A stretch of DNA of 64,000 bases from an uncultured Ectothiorhodospiraceae bacterium. Lineage in GTDB: Bacteria; Pseudomonadota; Gammaproteobacteria; XJ16; Halofilaceae. Made by a program: the position numbers and the translations under genes. The stretch covers positions 51,330-115,329 of the forward strand of contig CAJXKK010000006.1 of the NCBI GenBank assembly GCA_913055615.1, written 5' to 3'. The notes under the pieces were generated by a model, which worked only from the letters and a program-made list of their open reading frames with translations, had not been told where the DNA came from and searched no databases. Positions 26,503 to 35,630 of the stretch are shown here, piece after piece. Position 1 is the stretch's first letter. Every line of letters starts with the position of its first letter.

Positions 26503-27573
26503 TCAGAATTCCGGGTACATACGGCCGGGGTTGAGCACGCCGTGCGGATCGAACGCGCGCTTGAGACGCCCATGGAAGCGCGCCAGCGCGGGTTCGAGTG
26601 GCGTGAAGACCGCCGTAGCGGCGTCGCCGCCTCGAAACACGGTGGCATGCCCCCCGATCGCGGCCGTTTCCCTACGTATCCCTTCGGCGGAGGCGTCGCT
26701 GCGGAGCCAGTGCAACTGGCCGCCCCAGTCGACTACGCGTTTGCCGGGGAGATCCGGGCTCCGTCCACCGGGCGGCAGGGAGAGTCTCCAAAGCGGTTCG
26801 GCCGTATCGCCCCGGAAAAAGTCCATCGTGTGATCGCGCAGGCGGGACCAGAACGTCTCGTCGGTCGGAGTGTCGCCACCGAGCCAGTCGGCCCCCGCAG
26901 TAACTGCCGAGGTGGCGCCGGCGAGGCGGATCCAGGCCCGGTCGCCATCATGCGCCGCACCGGTGATGGGCGCGCCGTTACGCAGCGCGTCTTCGATGCG
27001 TCCATGGATCTCCTCCGGCGCCATCTCGAGGCACACCGTGCGCTCGGTTTCCGGGCGCGGCAGTACCTTGACCGAGACCTCGAGTACCACCCCGAGCGTA
27101 CCCAGCGCGCCGACCGTCAGCCGCGAGACGTCATACCCGGCGACATTCTTGATGACCTCGCCACCGAAACGTCCGACGCTGCCATTGCCGTCGACGATCC
27201 GTACGCCAAGGAGGTGATCCCGCAGTGCGCCGGCGAACGGCCGGCGCGGACCGGACAGCCCGGTGGCCACGGCGCCGCCGAGTGTCGCTCCGCCGCCGAA
27301 ATGCGGGGGTTCGAAGGCGAACATCTGGCCGTTGGCGGCGAGCAGCTCTTCGAGTTCCACCAGCGGCGTCCCGGCACGCGCGGTCAGCATCAATTCCGTC
27401 GGCTCGTAGTTGAGCACGCCGCGATGCCGGCTCACATCGAGCGCTTCGCCGTCGAGCCGATGCCCGTAAAAAGGTTTCGAGCCCCCGCCCCGGATCGCCA
27501 CTGGTGTACCCGCCGCGGCGGCGTCGCGCACGCGGGCTGCGATCGCTTCGGTCTGGTCGTCGTCTTCGCTCAC
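26503..27573 (-). CDS. glcE: glycolate oxidase FAD-binding subunit
   Basis: 356 residues. FAD_binding_4 (PCMH) fold: TPVAIRGGGSKPFYG near residue 18-32, FGGGATLGGAVATGLSGPRR (about 112-131) and a VIKNVAGYDVSRL pyrophosphate-binding stretch. It is the smaller flavin-type subunit of the GlcDEF complex, lacking the large C-terminal oxidase domain of GlcD. Only 7 bp separate its start from the glcD stop, so the two are co-translated or nearly so. Confidence 0.94.
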   Translation of the reverse strand: MSEDDDQTEAIAARVRDAAAAGTPVAIRGGGSKPFYGHRLDGEALDVSRHRGVLNYEPTELMLTARAGTPLVELEELLAANGQMFAFEPPHFGGGATLGGAVATGLSGPRRPFAGALRDHLLGVRIVDGNGSVGRFGGEVIKNVAGYDVSRLTVGALGTLGVVLEVSVKVLPRPETERTVCLEMAPEEIHGRIEDALRNGAPITGAAHDGDRAWIRLAGATSAVTAGADWLGGDTPTDETFWSRLRDHTMDFFRGDTAEPLWRLSLPPGGRSPDLPGKRVVDWGGQLHWLRSDASAEGIRRETAAIGGHATVFRGGDAATAVFTPLEPALARFHGRLKRAFDPHGVLNPGRMYPEF

Positions 27574-27580
27574 GGTCCGG

Positions 27581-29080
27581 TCAGTATCGCTCGAGTTCGG
27601 GATGGGCCACTTCGCCGTGGTGCACGTGCATGGCGCCGAACTCCGCGCAGCGGTTCAGTGTCGGGATGGCCTTGCCGGGGTTGAGCAGGCCAGGCGGATC
27701 GAAGGCGCGCTTGATCGCGAAGAAGGTCTCGCGCTCGGCATCGTTGAACTGGATGCACATCTCATTGATCTTCTCCACGCCGACGCCGTGCTCGCCGGTG
27801 ATCGTGCCGCCTTTCTCGACGCAGAGCTCCAGTATGCGCGCGCCGAACGCCTCCGCCTGTTCAAGCTCGCCCGGCGTGTTGCCATCGTAGAGGATCAGCG
27901 GGTGCAGGTTGCCGTCGCCGGCGTGGAACACATTGACCACGCCGAGCCCGTGTTCGCGGCCCATATCCGCGATGCGGGTCAGGACCTCGCCCAGGTGTTT
28001 GCGCGGGATCGTGCCGTCCATGCAGTAGTAGTCGGGCGAGATGCGCCCGGCCGCCGGGAAGGCCGCCTTGCGCCCGGCCCAGAAGCGGGCGCGCTCGTCG
28101 GCGTCGCGGGCGACGCGCACTTCCGTCGCCCCGCTGTCGCGCAGCAGCGCGTCGACGCGCGCGGTGTCGGCGACGACCTCCTCGGTACCGCCATCGAGCT
28201 CGCAGATCAGGATCGCGGCCGCATCGGTCGGGTAGCCGGCGTGCACGAAATCCTCCGCCGCCTTGATCGCTGGACCGTCCATCATCTCCAGACCGGCCGG
28301 GACGATGCCCGCGGCGATCAGTCCGGCGACGGCGTTGCCCGCGGTCGCCGCGCTGTCGAAAGCGGCCAGCAACACCTGCTTGGTCAGCGGTTCCGGCAAC
28401 AGGCGCACGGTCGCCTCAAGGATCACGCCGAGCATGCCCTCGGAGCCGTGCATCAGCGCGAGCAGGTCGTAACCGGGCGTGTCGAGGGCCTGGGATCCGA
28501 CCGTGACGATATCGCCCTCGATGGTCGCGAGCGTGACGTCGAGGACGTTGTGCACGGTCAGCCCGTATTTGAGGCAATGCACGCCGCCGGCGTTCTCGGC
28601 GATGTTGCCGCCGATCGAGCAGGCGATCTGCGAGGAGGGATCGGGCGCGTAGTACAGGCCGTGTGCCGCGGCCGCCTCGCTGATCGCGAGGTTGCGGACA
28701 CCCGGTTGCACGCGTGCCAAACGCCGTTCCGGGTCGAGTTCCAGAATCTGATTGAAGCGGGCCAACGACAGCAGAACACCCTGCGGATGGGGCAGGGCGC
28801 CGCCCGACAGGCTCGTGCCGGAGCCGCGCGCGACTACCGGGACGCCCAGATCATGGCAGGTGGCGAGGACCGCCTGGACCTGTTCGATGGTGTCGGGGAT
28901 CGCGACCACCAGCGGCAGCTGGCGGAAGGCCGACAGGCCGTCACTCTCGTAGGCGCGCCGTTCGGCTTCCTCCACCACCAGCGACCGCTCGGGCAGGGCC
29001 GCGCGCAGCCGTTCGATCACGCGCGGGGCCTGTACGGCGAATGCGGTGTCGTCAGTGTGGTATGGGGTTGTGGCAGTCAT
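27581..29080 (-). CDS. glcD: glycolate oxidase catalytic subunit
   Basis: 499 residues, usual length for GlcD. FAD-binding PCMH domain with VPVVARGSGTSLSGGALPHP (about 80-99), IACSIGGNIAENAGGVHCLKYG (about 152-173), then the FAD-oxidase C-terminal domain with VFHAGDGNLHPLI and GEHGVGVEK, the active-site histidine region of D-lactate/glycolate dehydrogenases. It oxidises glycolate (and often D-lactate) to the 2-oxoacid. First of the glc genes; 101 bp behind the TRAP permease stop. Confidence 0.95.
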   Translation of the reverse strand: MTATTPYHTDDTAFAVQAPRVIERLRAALPERSLVVEEAERRAYESDGLSAFRQLPLVVAIPDTIEQVQAVLATCHDLGVPVVARGSGTSLSGGALPHPQGVLLSLARFNQILELDPERRLARVQPGVRNLAISEAAAAHGLYYAPDPSSQIACSIGGNIAENAGGVHCLKYGLTVHNVLDVTLATIEGDIVTVGSQALDTPGYDLLALMHGSEGMLGVILEATVRLLPEPLTKQVLLAAFDSAATAGNAVAGLIAAGIVPAGLEMMDGPAIKAAEDFVHAGYPTDAAAILICELDGGTEEVVADTARVDALLRDSGATEVRVARDADERARFWAGRKAAFPAAGRISPDYYCMDGTIPRKHLGEVLTRIADMGREHGLGVVNVFHAGDGNLHPLILYDGNTPGELEQAEAFGARILELCVEKGGTITGEHGVGVEKINEMCIQFNDAERETFFAIKRAFDPPGLLNPGKAIPTLNRCAEFGAMHVHHGEVAHPELERY

Positions 29081-29181
29081 ATCTCGATTGTACGCGTATG
29101 CTCGGGTGTATCACGAAATTCCCGACCCGCAGGCCGTATCACCCCGTCGCGCGGACGGGATGATCCGGGCCCGGGGAACCG

Positions 29182-31449
29182 TTAGCCGCCCAGCGCGTCG
29201 CCCGCCGAGCCACCTCCCGGCGCAGACTCATTACCGCCGCCGTACACTTCATTCGGCAGCCAGGTAACCAGGTCCGGGAAGATAATCACCAGGAAAAGCG
29301 CAAGCGCCTGCAAGGCCAGGAACGGCAGCGCCGATTTGAAGATGGTCCCCATCGTGATCCACGCGGGGGCGACGCCCCGTATGTAGAACAATGCGTAGCC
29401 GAATGGTGGACTGAGGAACGACATCTGCATGTTCACCAGGTACACCACGCCGAACCACAAGGCGACATCGCCCGGATCGACGCCCGGCAGGCCGAAGACG
29501 CCGGTAAACTCCATCGACTCGACGATCGGGATGAAGATCGGTACGGCCAGCAGCAGGATGCCGACCCAGTCGAGGAACATGCCCAGGATGATCAACAGGA
29601 TCATCATGATCATGAGGATGCCGTAGGGGCCGAGTCCGGTGCCCTGGATCATCTCGATCACGAAATCCTGTCCGCCCTGGCGGATATAGAAACCGACGAA
29701 GATGGTGGCGCCGAAGATGATCCACATGACCATCGAAGTCGCTTTCAGCGTGGTCATCGCGGCCGTGTGCATGTTGGGCCAGGTCAGCCGCCCGTGCATG
29801 GCGGCGACGATCAGGGCGCCGAGCGTGCCGATCCCGGCCGCCTCCACGGCGGTTGCGAGACCCGTGAAGATCACGCCGAGGACGACGAAGACCAGCACGA
29901 TGGGCGCGACCATGTTGCGCAGCAGCCGGATCTTCTCGCCCATGCTGACCCTGTCTTCCACGGCCAGCGCCGGCGCGGTGCCCGGTTTCAGGGTCGCGCG
30001 GATCCAGATATACAGGGCGTAGAGCCCGGCCAGCAGGAGACCGGGGAGTAGCGCGCCCATGTAGAGTTCGCCGACGGACTGCTGGGCAACCACGCCGTAA
30101 ATGATCGCGAGGATCGATGGCGGGATCAGAATACCCAGCGTACCCCCCGCCATGACCGAACCGAGCGCGATCTTCGGGTCGTAGTTGCGTGCCAGCATGG
30201 CCGGCAGGGCGATCAGGCCCATCGTTACCACCGCGGCGCCGATCACGCCGACCATCGCGGCCAGCAGCGTGGAGGCAGCGACGGTCGCGATCCCGAGTCC
30301 GCCCTTGAGCGCGCCCAGCCACTTGTAGGCGACATCGAACAACTCATCGATCAGGCCGGCCTTCTCCAGCACCGCGGCCATGAAGATGAACAGCGGGATG
30401 GCCGAGAGCTGGTAGTTGGTCATCAGCGGGAAGATGCGCGAAGGCATGATGTGCAGAGCCGCCTGATCGCTGATGAGATAGAGGAACACGACGCCCAGAC
30501 CGCCGGTCACGAAGGCCAGCGGGAGGCCCGCCATCAGCAGCACGATCAGCGTGCCGAACATGATCAGCGTGAGCCAGGAGATGTCGACACCCTGCAGGAT
30601 CGCCTCACTCGTGAACGGCGCCTCGCGCGGGAAGTAGATGAATATGTTGAAGATCTCGCCGATGGCGATCATCGCGATCACCACGGCGGCGATGACCAGG
30701 CCCTTGCCGAGGCGGCGGCTGCCGTCGCCCTCCGCCATGGCGATGCGGAACGCCTGCCAGTCCTTGATCAGGCGTGCGATGCCCTGGATCAGCAGCAGCA
30801 GGCCACCCAGGAACATCGTGAATTTGATCGGGTAATACTGGATCGCCCACTCGGTGAACGAGACCTCGTTGCGGTAGCCGCTCGCCCAGAAGTAATCCTC
30901 GGAGGCCATCGAGTTCGCGAAGAAATTCCAGGCGGTGGATGTGAGGGCGAGGCTGAAAATGAAGAAAAAGACCGAGGTCAGGACATCCAGACCGGCCTTG
31001 GTGATACTGCGCAGGCCCGCGTAGACAACGTCGACGCGAACATGGCCGTCCTCGCGCAGCGTGTAGGCCCCAGCGATCAGATACTGCATGCCGAACATCA
31101 GGAACATGGACTCGTGGGCCCAGTTCGTCGGCGAGTTGAAGGCGTAGCGGGCGAGGACTTCGTAGGAATAGATGAACGGTGCGATCAGCGACCAGTAGGC
31201 GACGTATCGACCGGTGAAGCCCGATATCCGGTCGGCGATGCGCGTCACCAGGTTCCCGGCCACACTGACGTTATTCGTACTCTCCGGTCCCGGCGCTTCA
31301 CCGGTCGCTTCGGCCTCGGCCCCGCCGGACGGCACTTTGCCGTGACGGTAGCTGCGGTCCACCAGATACATGACCACAAGCGGGCCAATCAGCAGCAGGG
31401 ACCAGTACAGCCAGTGCGGCATCTGCCAGGTGAGCTGGAGATCGATCAT
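29182..31449 (-). CDS. TRAP transporter fused small-large permease (DctQM)
   Basis: 755 residues, far longer than a DctM alone (about 430), because DctQ (residues about 60-240, with WAHESMFLMFGMQYLIAGAY and DGHVRVDVVY) is fused ahead of DctM (about 285-735). DctM signatures: PLAFVTGGLGVV, IPLFIFMAAVLEKAGL and GGTLGILIPPSI. TRAP systems use the sodium gradient and a periplasmic binding protein to import organic acids. Some fused TRAPs carry 2-oxo or hydroxy acids. Operon member between dctP and glcD. The C-terminal tail is Gly/Ser-rich. Confidence 0.93.
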   Translation of the reverse strand: MIDLQLTWQMPHWLYWSLLLIGPLVVMYLVDRSYRHGKVPSGGAEAEATGEAPGPESTNNVSVAGNLVTRIADRISGFTGRYVAYWSLIAPFIYSYEVLARYAFNSPTNWAHESMFLMFGMQYLIAGAYTLREDGHVRVDVVYAGLRSITKAGLDVLTSVFFFIFSLALTSTAWNFFANSMASEDYFWASGYRNEVSFTEWAIQYYPIKFTMFLGGLLLLIQGIARLIKDWQAFRIAMAEGDGSRRLGKGLVIAAVVIAMIAIGEIFNIFIYFPREAPFTSEAILQGVDISWLTLIMFGTLIVLLMAGLPLAFVTGGLGVVFLYLISDQAALHIMPSRIFPLMTNYQLSAIPLFIFMAAVLEKAGLIDELFDVAYKWLGALKGGLGIATVAASTLLAAMVGVIGAAVVTMGLIALPAMLARNYDPKIALGSVMAGGTLGILIPPSILAIIYGVVAQQSVGELYMGALLPGLLLAGLYALYIWIRATLKPGTAPALAVEDRVSMGEKIRLLRNMVAPIVLVFVVLGVIFTGLATAVEAAGIGTLGALIVAAMHGRLTWPNMHTAAMTTLKATSMVMWIIFGATIFVGFYIRQGGQDFVIEMIQGTGLGPYGILMIMMILLIILGMFLDWVGILLLAVPIFIPIVESMEFTGVFGLPGVDPGDVALWFGVVYLVNMQMSFLSPPFGYALFYIRGVAPAWITMGTIFKSALPFLALQALALFLVIIFPDLVTWLPNEVYGGGNESAPGGGSAGDALGG

Positions 31450-31479
31450 CGTGCGCCTCGCGGATGCGGGGATTCGAAC

Positions 31480-31507
31480 GGGGCCGTGCCATTACTGGCA
31501 CGGCCCC
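31480..31507 (-). terminator. intercistronic hairpin between dctP and dctQM
   Basis: GGGGCCGTGCC (31480-31490) and GGCACGGCCCC (31497-31507) form a perfect 11-bp stem with loop ATTACT. No U-tract follows on the minus strand. The position suggests mRNA 3'-end protection of dctP, giving more binding protein than permease, rather than full termination. Confidence 0.6.
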
Positions 31508-31545
31508 TCCGGATCCGGTTTGTGGTAGCGGATCGACCCGCCGGA

Positions 31546-32703
31546 TCAGATGTCCAGCGAGTAGTCCTTGACGTCCTCGTCGGTGATGACGGCGATGGAC
31601 GGGTCCTTCATGGTCTCGAGGTGGACCTTGAAGAGCCGCGCGGCGTCTTCGTCCTTGTTGGCCCATTCGAACCATTTCGGGATGGCGGCCTCGCGGAAGC
31701 GCTGGGCGTCTTCCTCGCTGAGGTGGATCACCTCGACGCCGGCCTCCTCGTACTTCGGCCATGCCTCGCGGTTGGCCTCCTGGATCGCCCCATAGTGTTC
31801 CCGCGAGTAGGAGGCGACCAGGTCGCGCATGATGTCCTGGGTCTGCGACGACAGCCGCTCCCAGGTCCGCTTCTGCACGGCGATGTCCATCAGGTCGACC
31901 GGCTGATGCAGGCAGGGCGTGGAAGGTGGCCCCATGATGATGTAGTCGGTCACCTGGTGGAAACCGAGCTCATAGTTGACCGCCGGGCCAACGAAGTCGG
32001 CCGCTTCGATGGTGCCCTTCTCCAGCGCCGGATAGACCTCGGAGCCCGGGAGCAGGGTGGTGCGTACGCCGATATCCGCGAACGTCTCGGCGACAATGCC
32101 GCCGGGGAAGCGGATCTTCTTGCCCTTGAAGTCGTCGAAGCTCCGCAGCGGCTCCTTCGAATGGATCAGGTTCATGTCGTGGTGGACATGACCGAGGAAT
32201 TCCATCCCGAACTTCTCGTACAGGTCACTGACGATGCCGTAACCACCGTAGGAACCATACATGATGTCCCAGTGGTGCGGCAGCGACAGCGCCATCGGGT
32301 AGGAGCTGAAGAACACGCCCGCGGGCATTTTGCCGGCCCAGTACACGGTGAACATGTTCTGGCCCTCGATCACGCCGTCGCGGACGCCATCCATGAGGGA
32401 GAAATCGCCGACGATGGAGCCGGCCGGATGCGGTTCGACCCGCACCTCGCCACTGGTCAGTTCCTGCACTCGCCCTGCCCAGTTCTCGAAGGTCTTGTAG
32501 CCGACGGTGCCCGGCTGCCAGGAACTCTGGATGCGCATACGGATACCGTCGCTGGTATCGGCGTTGCCGATGGCCGGTGCCCCGAGGATCGCACCGCCCG
32601 CGCCGAGCGCGGCACTCTTTTTGAGAAAACCGCGCCTGGATGAGCTGACGGTCTCGTCCTGTGCCGCCTTCTGGTCGAGACGATCGTCTTTCTGGTCTTT
32701 CAT
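31546..32703 (-). CDS. dctP: TRAP transporter substrate-binding protein (DctP, TakP/lactate-type)
   Basis: 385 residues. A twin-arginine signal is evident (SRRGFLKK at residues 22-29, then AALGAGGAILGAPAIGNA), so the folded protein is exported by Tat to the periplasm. DctP fold signatures: GVIEGQNMFTVYW, the carboxylate-binding arginine region GKKIRFPGG (about 193-201) and EAADFVGPAVNYELGFHQV. The length and these motifs resemble the TakP and calcium-lactate binding branch, so a 2-hydroxy or 2-oxo acid ligand is likely. Gene order dctP-dctQM-glcDEF, divergent from lutABC, supports lactate or glycolate. Confidence 0.88.
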   Translation of the reverse strand: MKDQKDDRLDQKAAQDETVSSSRRGFLKKSAALGAGGAILGAPAIGNADTSDGIRMRIQSSWQPGTVGYKTFENWAGRVQELTSGEVRVEPHPAGSIVGDFSLMDGVRDGVIEGQNMFTVYWAGKMPAGVFFSSYPMALSLPHHWDIMYGSYGGYGIVSDLYEKFGMEFLGHVHHDMNLIHSKEPLRSFDDFKGKKIRFPGGIVAETFADIGVRTTLLPGSEVYPALEKGTIEAADFVGPAVNYELGFHQVTDYIIMGPPSTPCLHQPVDLMDIAVQKRTWERLSSQTQDIMRDLVASYSREHYGAIQEANREAWPKYEEAGVEVIHLSEEDAQRFREAAIPKWFEWANKDEDAARLFKVHLETMKDPSIAVITDEDVKDYSLDI

Positions 32704-33238
32704 GCCTTATACCTCCAGATTGGCCGCGACATGCCTCGGGTGGCGGGAACTTGTGGCCGTCGTTCAGCAAACGGCCCCAGTTCAGTGTCCCGTCCCCGAA
32801 TGGTTGGTGGCAGCGGCCCCGGGGTGCATCGATCGTCGGAGGCGCGCTGCCGGCAGGCGGGAAACGTTAGCATTATCGTTTTTCCGGCTGCCCTCCTGCA
32901 TGAACTCAATTGCCCATGTGCCGGCGACCTGTCGCGGACGGTTTGCCGCATGGGCGGTCGCGCACAGACACTTTAATCCGGTTTGAATCATCTGGCGCGA
33001 CTGTATTGTTTATCAGAGCATTTTCGCGGCGGCAAATCGATCTGTATACCGGCGCCAGCTGCGCGGCCGTACGTGACGCCGATGAACCGCGTCACGCCGG
33101 GCCTGTGTAAGAGACGCAGGTGCGGCCATTGCCGGCGCGGTGGTGGCAGCATTCCTGCGCGCGAGCGGCGGCCAACCCCCATCCGTAGACGTCGCCCGGT
33201 GGTCGTCCGCGCCGGTCGAGCAGGTTACACTGTGGGAC
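32704..33238. promoter_or_regulatory. divergent control region of dctP-glcDEF and lutABC
   Basis: 535 bp without a credible gene. It holds the only common upstream region of both hydroxyacid operons. An AT-richer part at 32860-33050 (TTAGCATTATCGTTTTTCC, TTTAATCCGGTTTGAATC, GACTGTATTGTTTATCAG) probably carries the promoters. No regulator gene lies in it, and no confident operator could be assigned. Confidence 0.4.
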
Positions 33239-34033
33239 ATGAGCGTATCCGATGACCCCGGCGATCGACCTCGCGTCGGTCTGTTCGTGACCTGCCTGGT
33301 CGATCTGTTCCGCCCCGGCGTTGGTTTCGCGGCGGCGACCCTGATCGAACAGGCGGGCTGTGAAGTCGTCGTCCCGGAGCAGACCTGTTGTGGCCAGCCG
33401 GCATATAACAGCGGCGATCGCCGTGATGCGCGGGCGCTGGCCGAGCAGGTCATCGCGAATTTCTCCGATTGCGATTACGTGGTCGCGCCCTCGGGTTCGT
33501 GTGCCGGCACCATCCGCGAGCACTATCCACGCCTGTTCCCCGAGGCGGAGGAGCCCGAGGCGCACGCGCGGGCAACGGCCCTGGCCGCCCGGACCCGGGA
33601 ACTGCTTGCATTTCTGGTCGATGAGCGCGGCCTCGAACTCGAGGGCGTTCGGTTCGACGGTACCGTGACCTATCACGACGCCTGTGCCGGACTGCGCGAG
33701 CTGCATGTGCGCGAGCAGCCACGGCGCCTGCTGCGCCAGGTAGCCGGACTCACGCTCTCGGAGTCGGAAGGCTGCGAGGAGTGCTGCGGTTTCGGAGGCA
33801 CCTTCTGCGTCAAATACCCGGAGATCTCGACCCGTATGGTCAGCGACAAATGCCGGCGCTTCGCGGCGAGCGGGGCCGGGACCGTGCTGGCTGGGGATCT
33901 GGGCTGTCTGATGAATATTGCCGGCCGCCTCAGTCGCGAAGGGTACGATCTGAACGCACGGCATGTCGCCGAGGTGCTCGCCGGGATGACGGATGCGCCG
34001 GCGATCGGGGAGGCGGAAGGCCTTCAGGGCTGA
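33239..34033 (+). CDS. lutA: lactate utilisation protein LutA, Fe-S/CCG-domain
   Basis: 264 residues. Two CCG cysteine-rich domains: QTCCGQPAYNSGD (about 49-61) and ECCGFGGTFCVKYPEIS (about 180-196), as in LutA/YkgE, with no ferredoxin motifs. With LutB and LutC it forms the L-lactate to pyruvate oxidation complex. ATG 33239 (MSVSDDPGDRPRVGLFVT) matches the family start; the open frame extends back to 33140. It is separated from lutB by 178 bp that contain a repeat. Confidence 0.92.
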   Translation: MSVSDDPGDRPRVGLFVTCLVDLFRPGVGFAAATLIEQAGCEVVVPEQTCCGQPAYNSGDRRDARALAEQVIANFSDCDYVVAPSGSCAGTIREHYPRLFPEAEEPEAHARATALAARTRELLAFLVDERGLELEGVRFDGTVTYHDACAGLRELHVREQPRRLLRQVAGLTLSESEGCEECCGFGGTFCVKYPEISTRMVSDKCRRFAASGAGTVLAGDLGCLMNIAGRLSREGYDLNARHVAEVLAGMTDAPAIGEAEGLQG

Positions 34034-34211
34034 GGGCCAAGGGCCAAGGGTTGCCGGTTTATTGCGTAGGCCGGCTTTCCCCGGCACCCCGCGAATTCAA
34101 CACATGCGCCGGTGTCCGCCGCCGGGGAATGCCGGCATTGCGCGGTATGCTCCGGCCAGGGTTCAACGCCGTGGACCGCGCACGGCCGGCCTGCGTCCTG
34201 AGGGCGAAGCG
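34034..34211. repeat. lutA-lutB spacer with REP-like half unit and short tandem repeat
   Basis: GGCCAAGGGCCAAGGG just after lutA is a short tandem repeat. GTAGGCCGGCTTTCCCCGGC (starting 34064) resembles one half of the repeats at 7657-7765. Next comes a GC-rich CCGCCGCCGGGGAATGCCGGC stretch. No gene is seen. The spacer is unusually long for a normally tight lutAB pair. Confidence 0.45.
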
Positions 34212-35630
34212 ATGGAAGTCGAGAGCAAGCGTTTCAAACCGGCCGCGCGGGCGGCGCTTCTGGATACGCGTCTGCAGAGTGCGCTGGAGAACATCCAGAC
34301 CGGGTTCCCGGGCAAGCGCGCGCGGGCGATCGACGGACTGCCCGAGTGGCCCGAGGTCCGCGAGCATGGCACGGCCATCCGCGACCACACGATCGCCCAT
34401 CTGGACACCTACCTCGAACGCTTTGAACGGCGGGTCGTGGACAGCGGCGGGGAAGTGCACTGGGCCAGCGATCCGGCCGAGGCATGCAGTGCGGTCGCCG
34501 CGATCTGTCGTGCGGCCGGCGCCCGCACGGTGGCCAAGGGCAAGTCCATGGCGACCGAGGAGATCGGTCTCAACGAACACCTGGAAGGCGAGGGATTCAC
34601 GCCGATCGAGACCGATCTGGGCGAGTACATCCTGCAGCTGCGCGGCGATCACCCGAGTCACATCATCGCGCCGGCGATCCACCTCAAGCGCGATCAGATC
34701 TACGACGCCTTCCAGGCGCACCACGACCCGGCGATGTCCTCGAACTCCGACGGCCATGCCGAGCTCCAGGCCGAGGCCCGCCGGGTTCTGCGCCAGCGCT
34801 TTCTGGATGCCGACGTGGGGATCACGGGGGCGAATTTCTGCATCGCCGAGACGGGCAGCACCGTCATCGTCACCAACGAGGGCAACGGCGATCTGTCGCA
34901 GGCGCTGCCGCGGGTGCACATCGTCGTCGCCGGCATCGACAAGGTCGTGCCGACGCTGGAGGACACCAGCACGCTGCTGCGCCTGCTGGGCCGCTCCGCG
35001 ACCGGCCAGGACATCACCGTCTACACCACGTTCTCGACCGGGCCGAAGCGCCAGGACGATCTCGACGGGCCGGAAGAGTTCCATGTGGTGCTGGTCGACA
35101 ACGGCCGCTCCGACATGCTCGGCGGCGAACTCGAGCCGATGATGCGCTGCATCCGCTGCGGTGCCTGCATGAACCATTGCCCGGTCTACGGCTCCGTCGG
35201 GGGGCACGCCTACGGCTGGGTCTATCCGGGGCCCATGGGCGCGGTGCTCACGCCGCAAATGGTCGGGATCGAGAACAGCGGCGATCTGCCCAACGCCAGT
35301 ACCTTCTGCGGGCGCTGCGCGGAGGTCTGTCCGGTGAAGATCCCGCTGCCTGACCTGATGCGCCACTGGCGCGAGCGCGAATACGAGGCGGGTTATCAGC
35401 CGGCGGCCGCGCGCTGGGGGATCGGCATCTGGGCGTGGATCGCCCGGCGCCCGGGCCTCTATCACCGCATGGCACGGCTCGGCGGCCGCGCGCTGCGGCT
35501 GCTGGCACGGCGACGTGGCCGGATCGCACGCGTGCCGCTGGCGGGTGGCTGGACGGATACCCGCGATCTGCCGGCGCCGTCGAGTCGGACGTTCATGGAT
35601 CAGTGGCGAGCCGGGAGACGCCTCCATTGA
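34212..35630 (+). CDS. lutB: lactate utilisation iron-sulfur protein LutB
   Basis: 472 residues. LutB/YkgF pattern: an N-terminal LUD domain (ARTVAKGKSMATEEIGLN near 110; GANFCIAETGSTVIVTNEGN near 205) followed by two ferredoxin motifs, CIRCGACMNHCP (about 313-324) and CGRCAEVCP (about 364-372), then a C-terminal helical DUF3390-type tail. It oxidises L-lactate together with LutA and LutC. ATG 34212 is taken as start after AGGGCGAAGCG. The stop overlaps the TTG start of lutC. Confidence 0.93.
   Translation: MEVESKRFKPAARAALLDTRLQSALENIQTGFPGKRARAIDGLPEWPEVREHGTAIRDHTIAHLDTYLERFERRVVDSGGEVHWASDPAEACSAVAAICRAAGARTVAKGKSMATEEIGLNEHLEGEGFTPIETDLGEYILQLRGDHPSHIIAPAIHLKRDQIYDAFQAHHDPAMSSNSDGHAELQAEARRVLRQRFLDADVGITGANFCIAETGSTVIVTNEGNGDLSQALPRVHIVVAGIDKVVPTLEDTSTLLRLLGRSATGQDITVYTTFSTGPKRQDDLDGPEEFHVVLVDNGRSDMLGGELEPMMRCIRCGACMNHCPVYGSVGGHAYGWVYPGPMGAVLTPQMVGIENSGDLPNASTFCGRCAEVCPVKIPLPDLMRHWREREYEAGYQPAAARWGIGIWAWIARRPGLYHRMARLGGRALRLLARRRGRIARVPLAGGWTDTRDLPAPSSRTFMDQWRAGRRLH

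Noticed and set aside
30451..32643. Plus-strand frame of 730 codons opposite the TRAP genes
   Set aside because: Acid- and base-rich shadow without motifs; the TRAP permease and binding protein on the other strand are unambiguous.
33055..33238. Small plus-strand frames ahead of lutA
   Set aside because: No ribosome site or motif and overlapping frames contradict each other; treated as non-coding.
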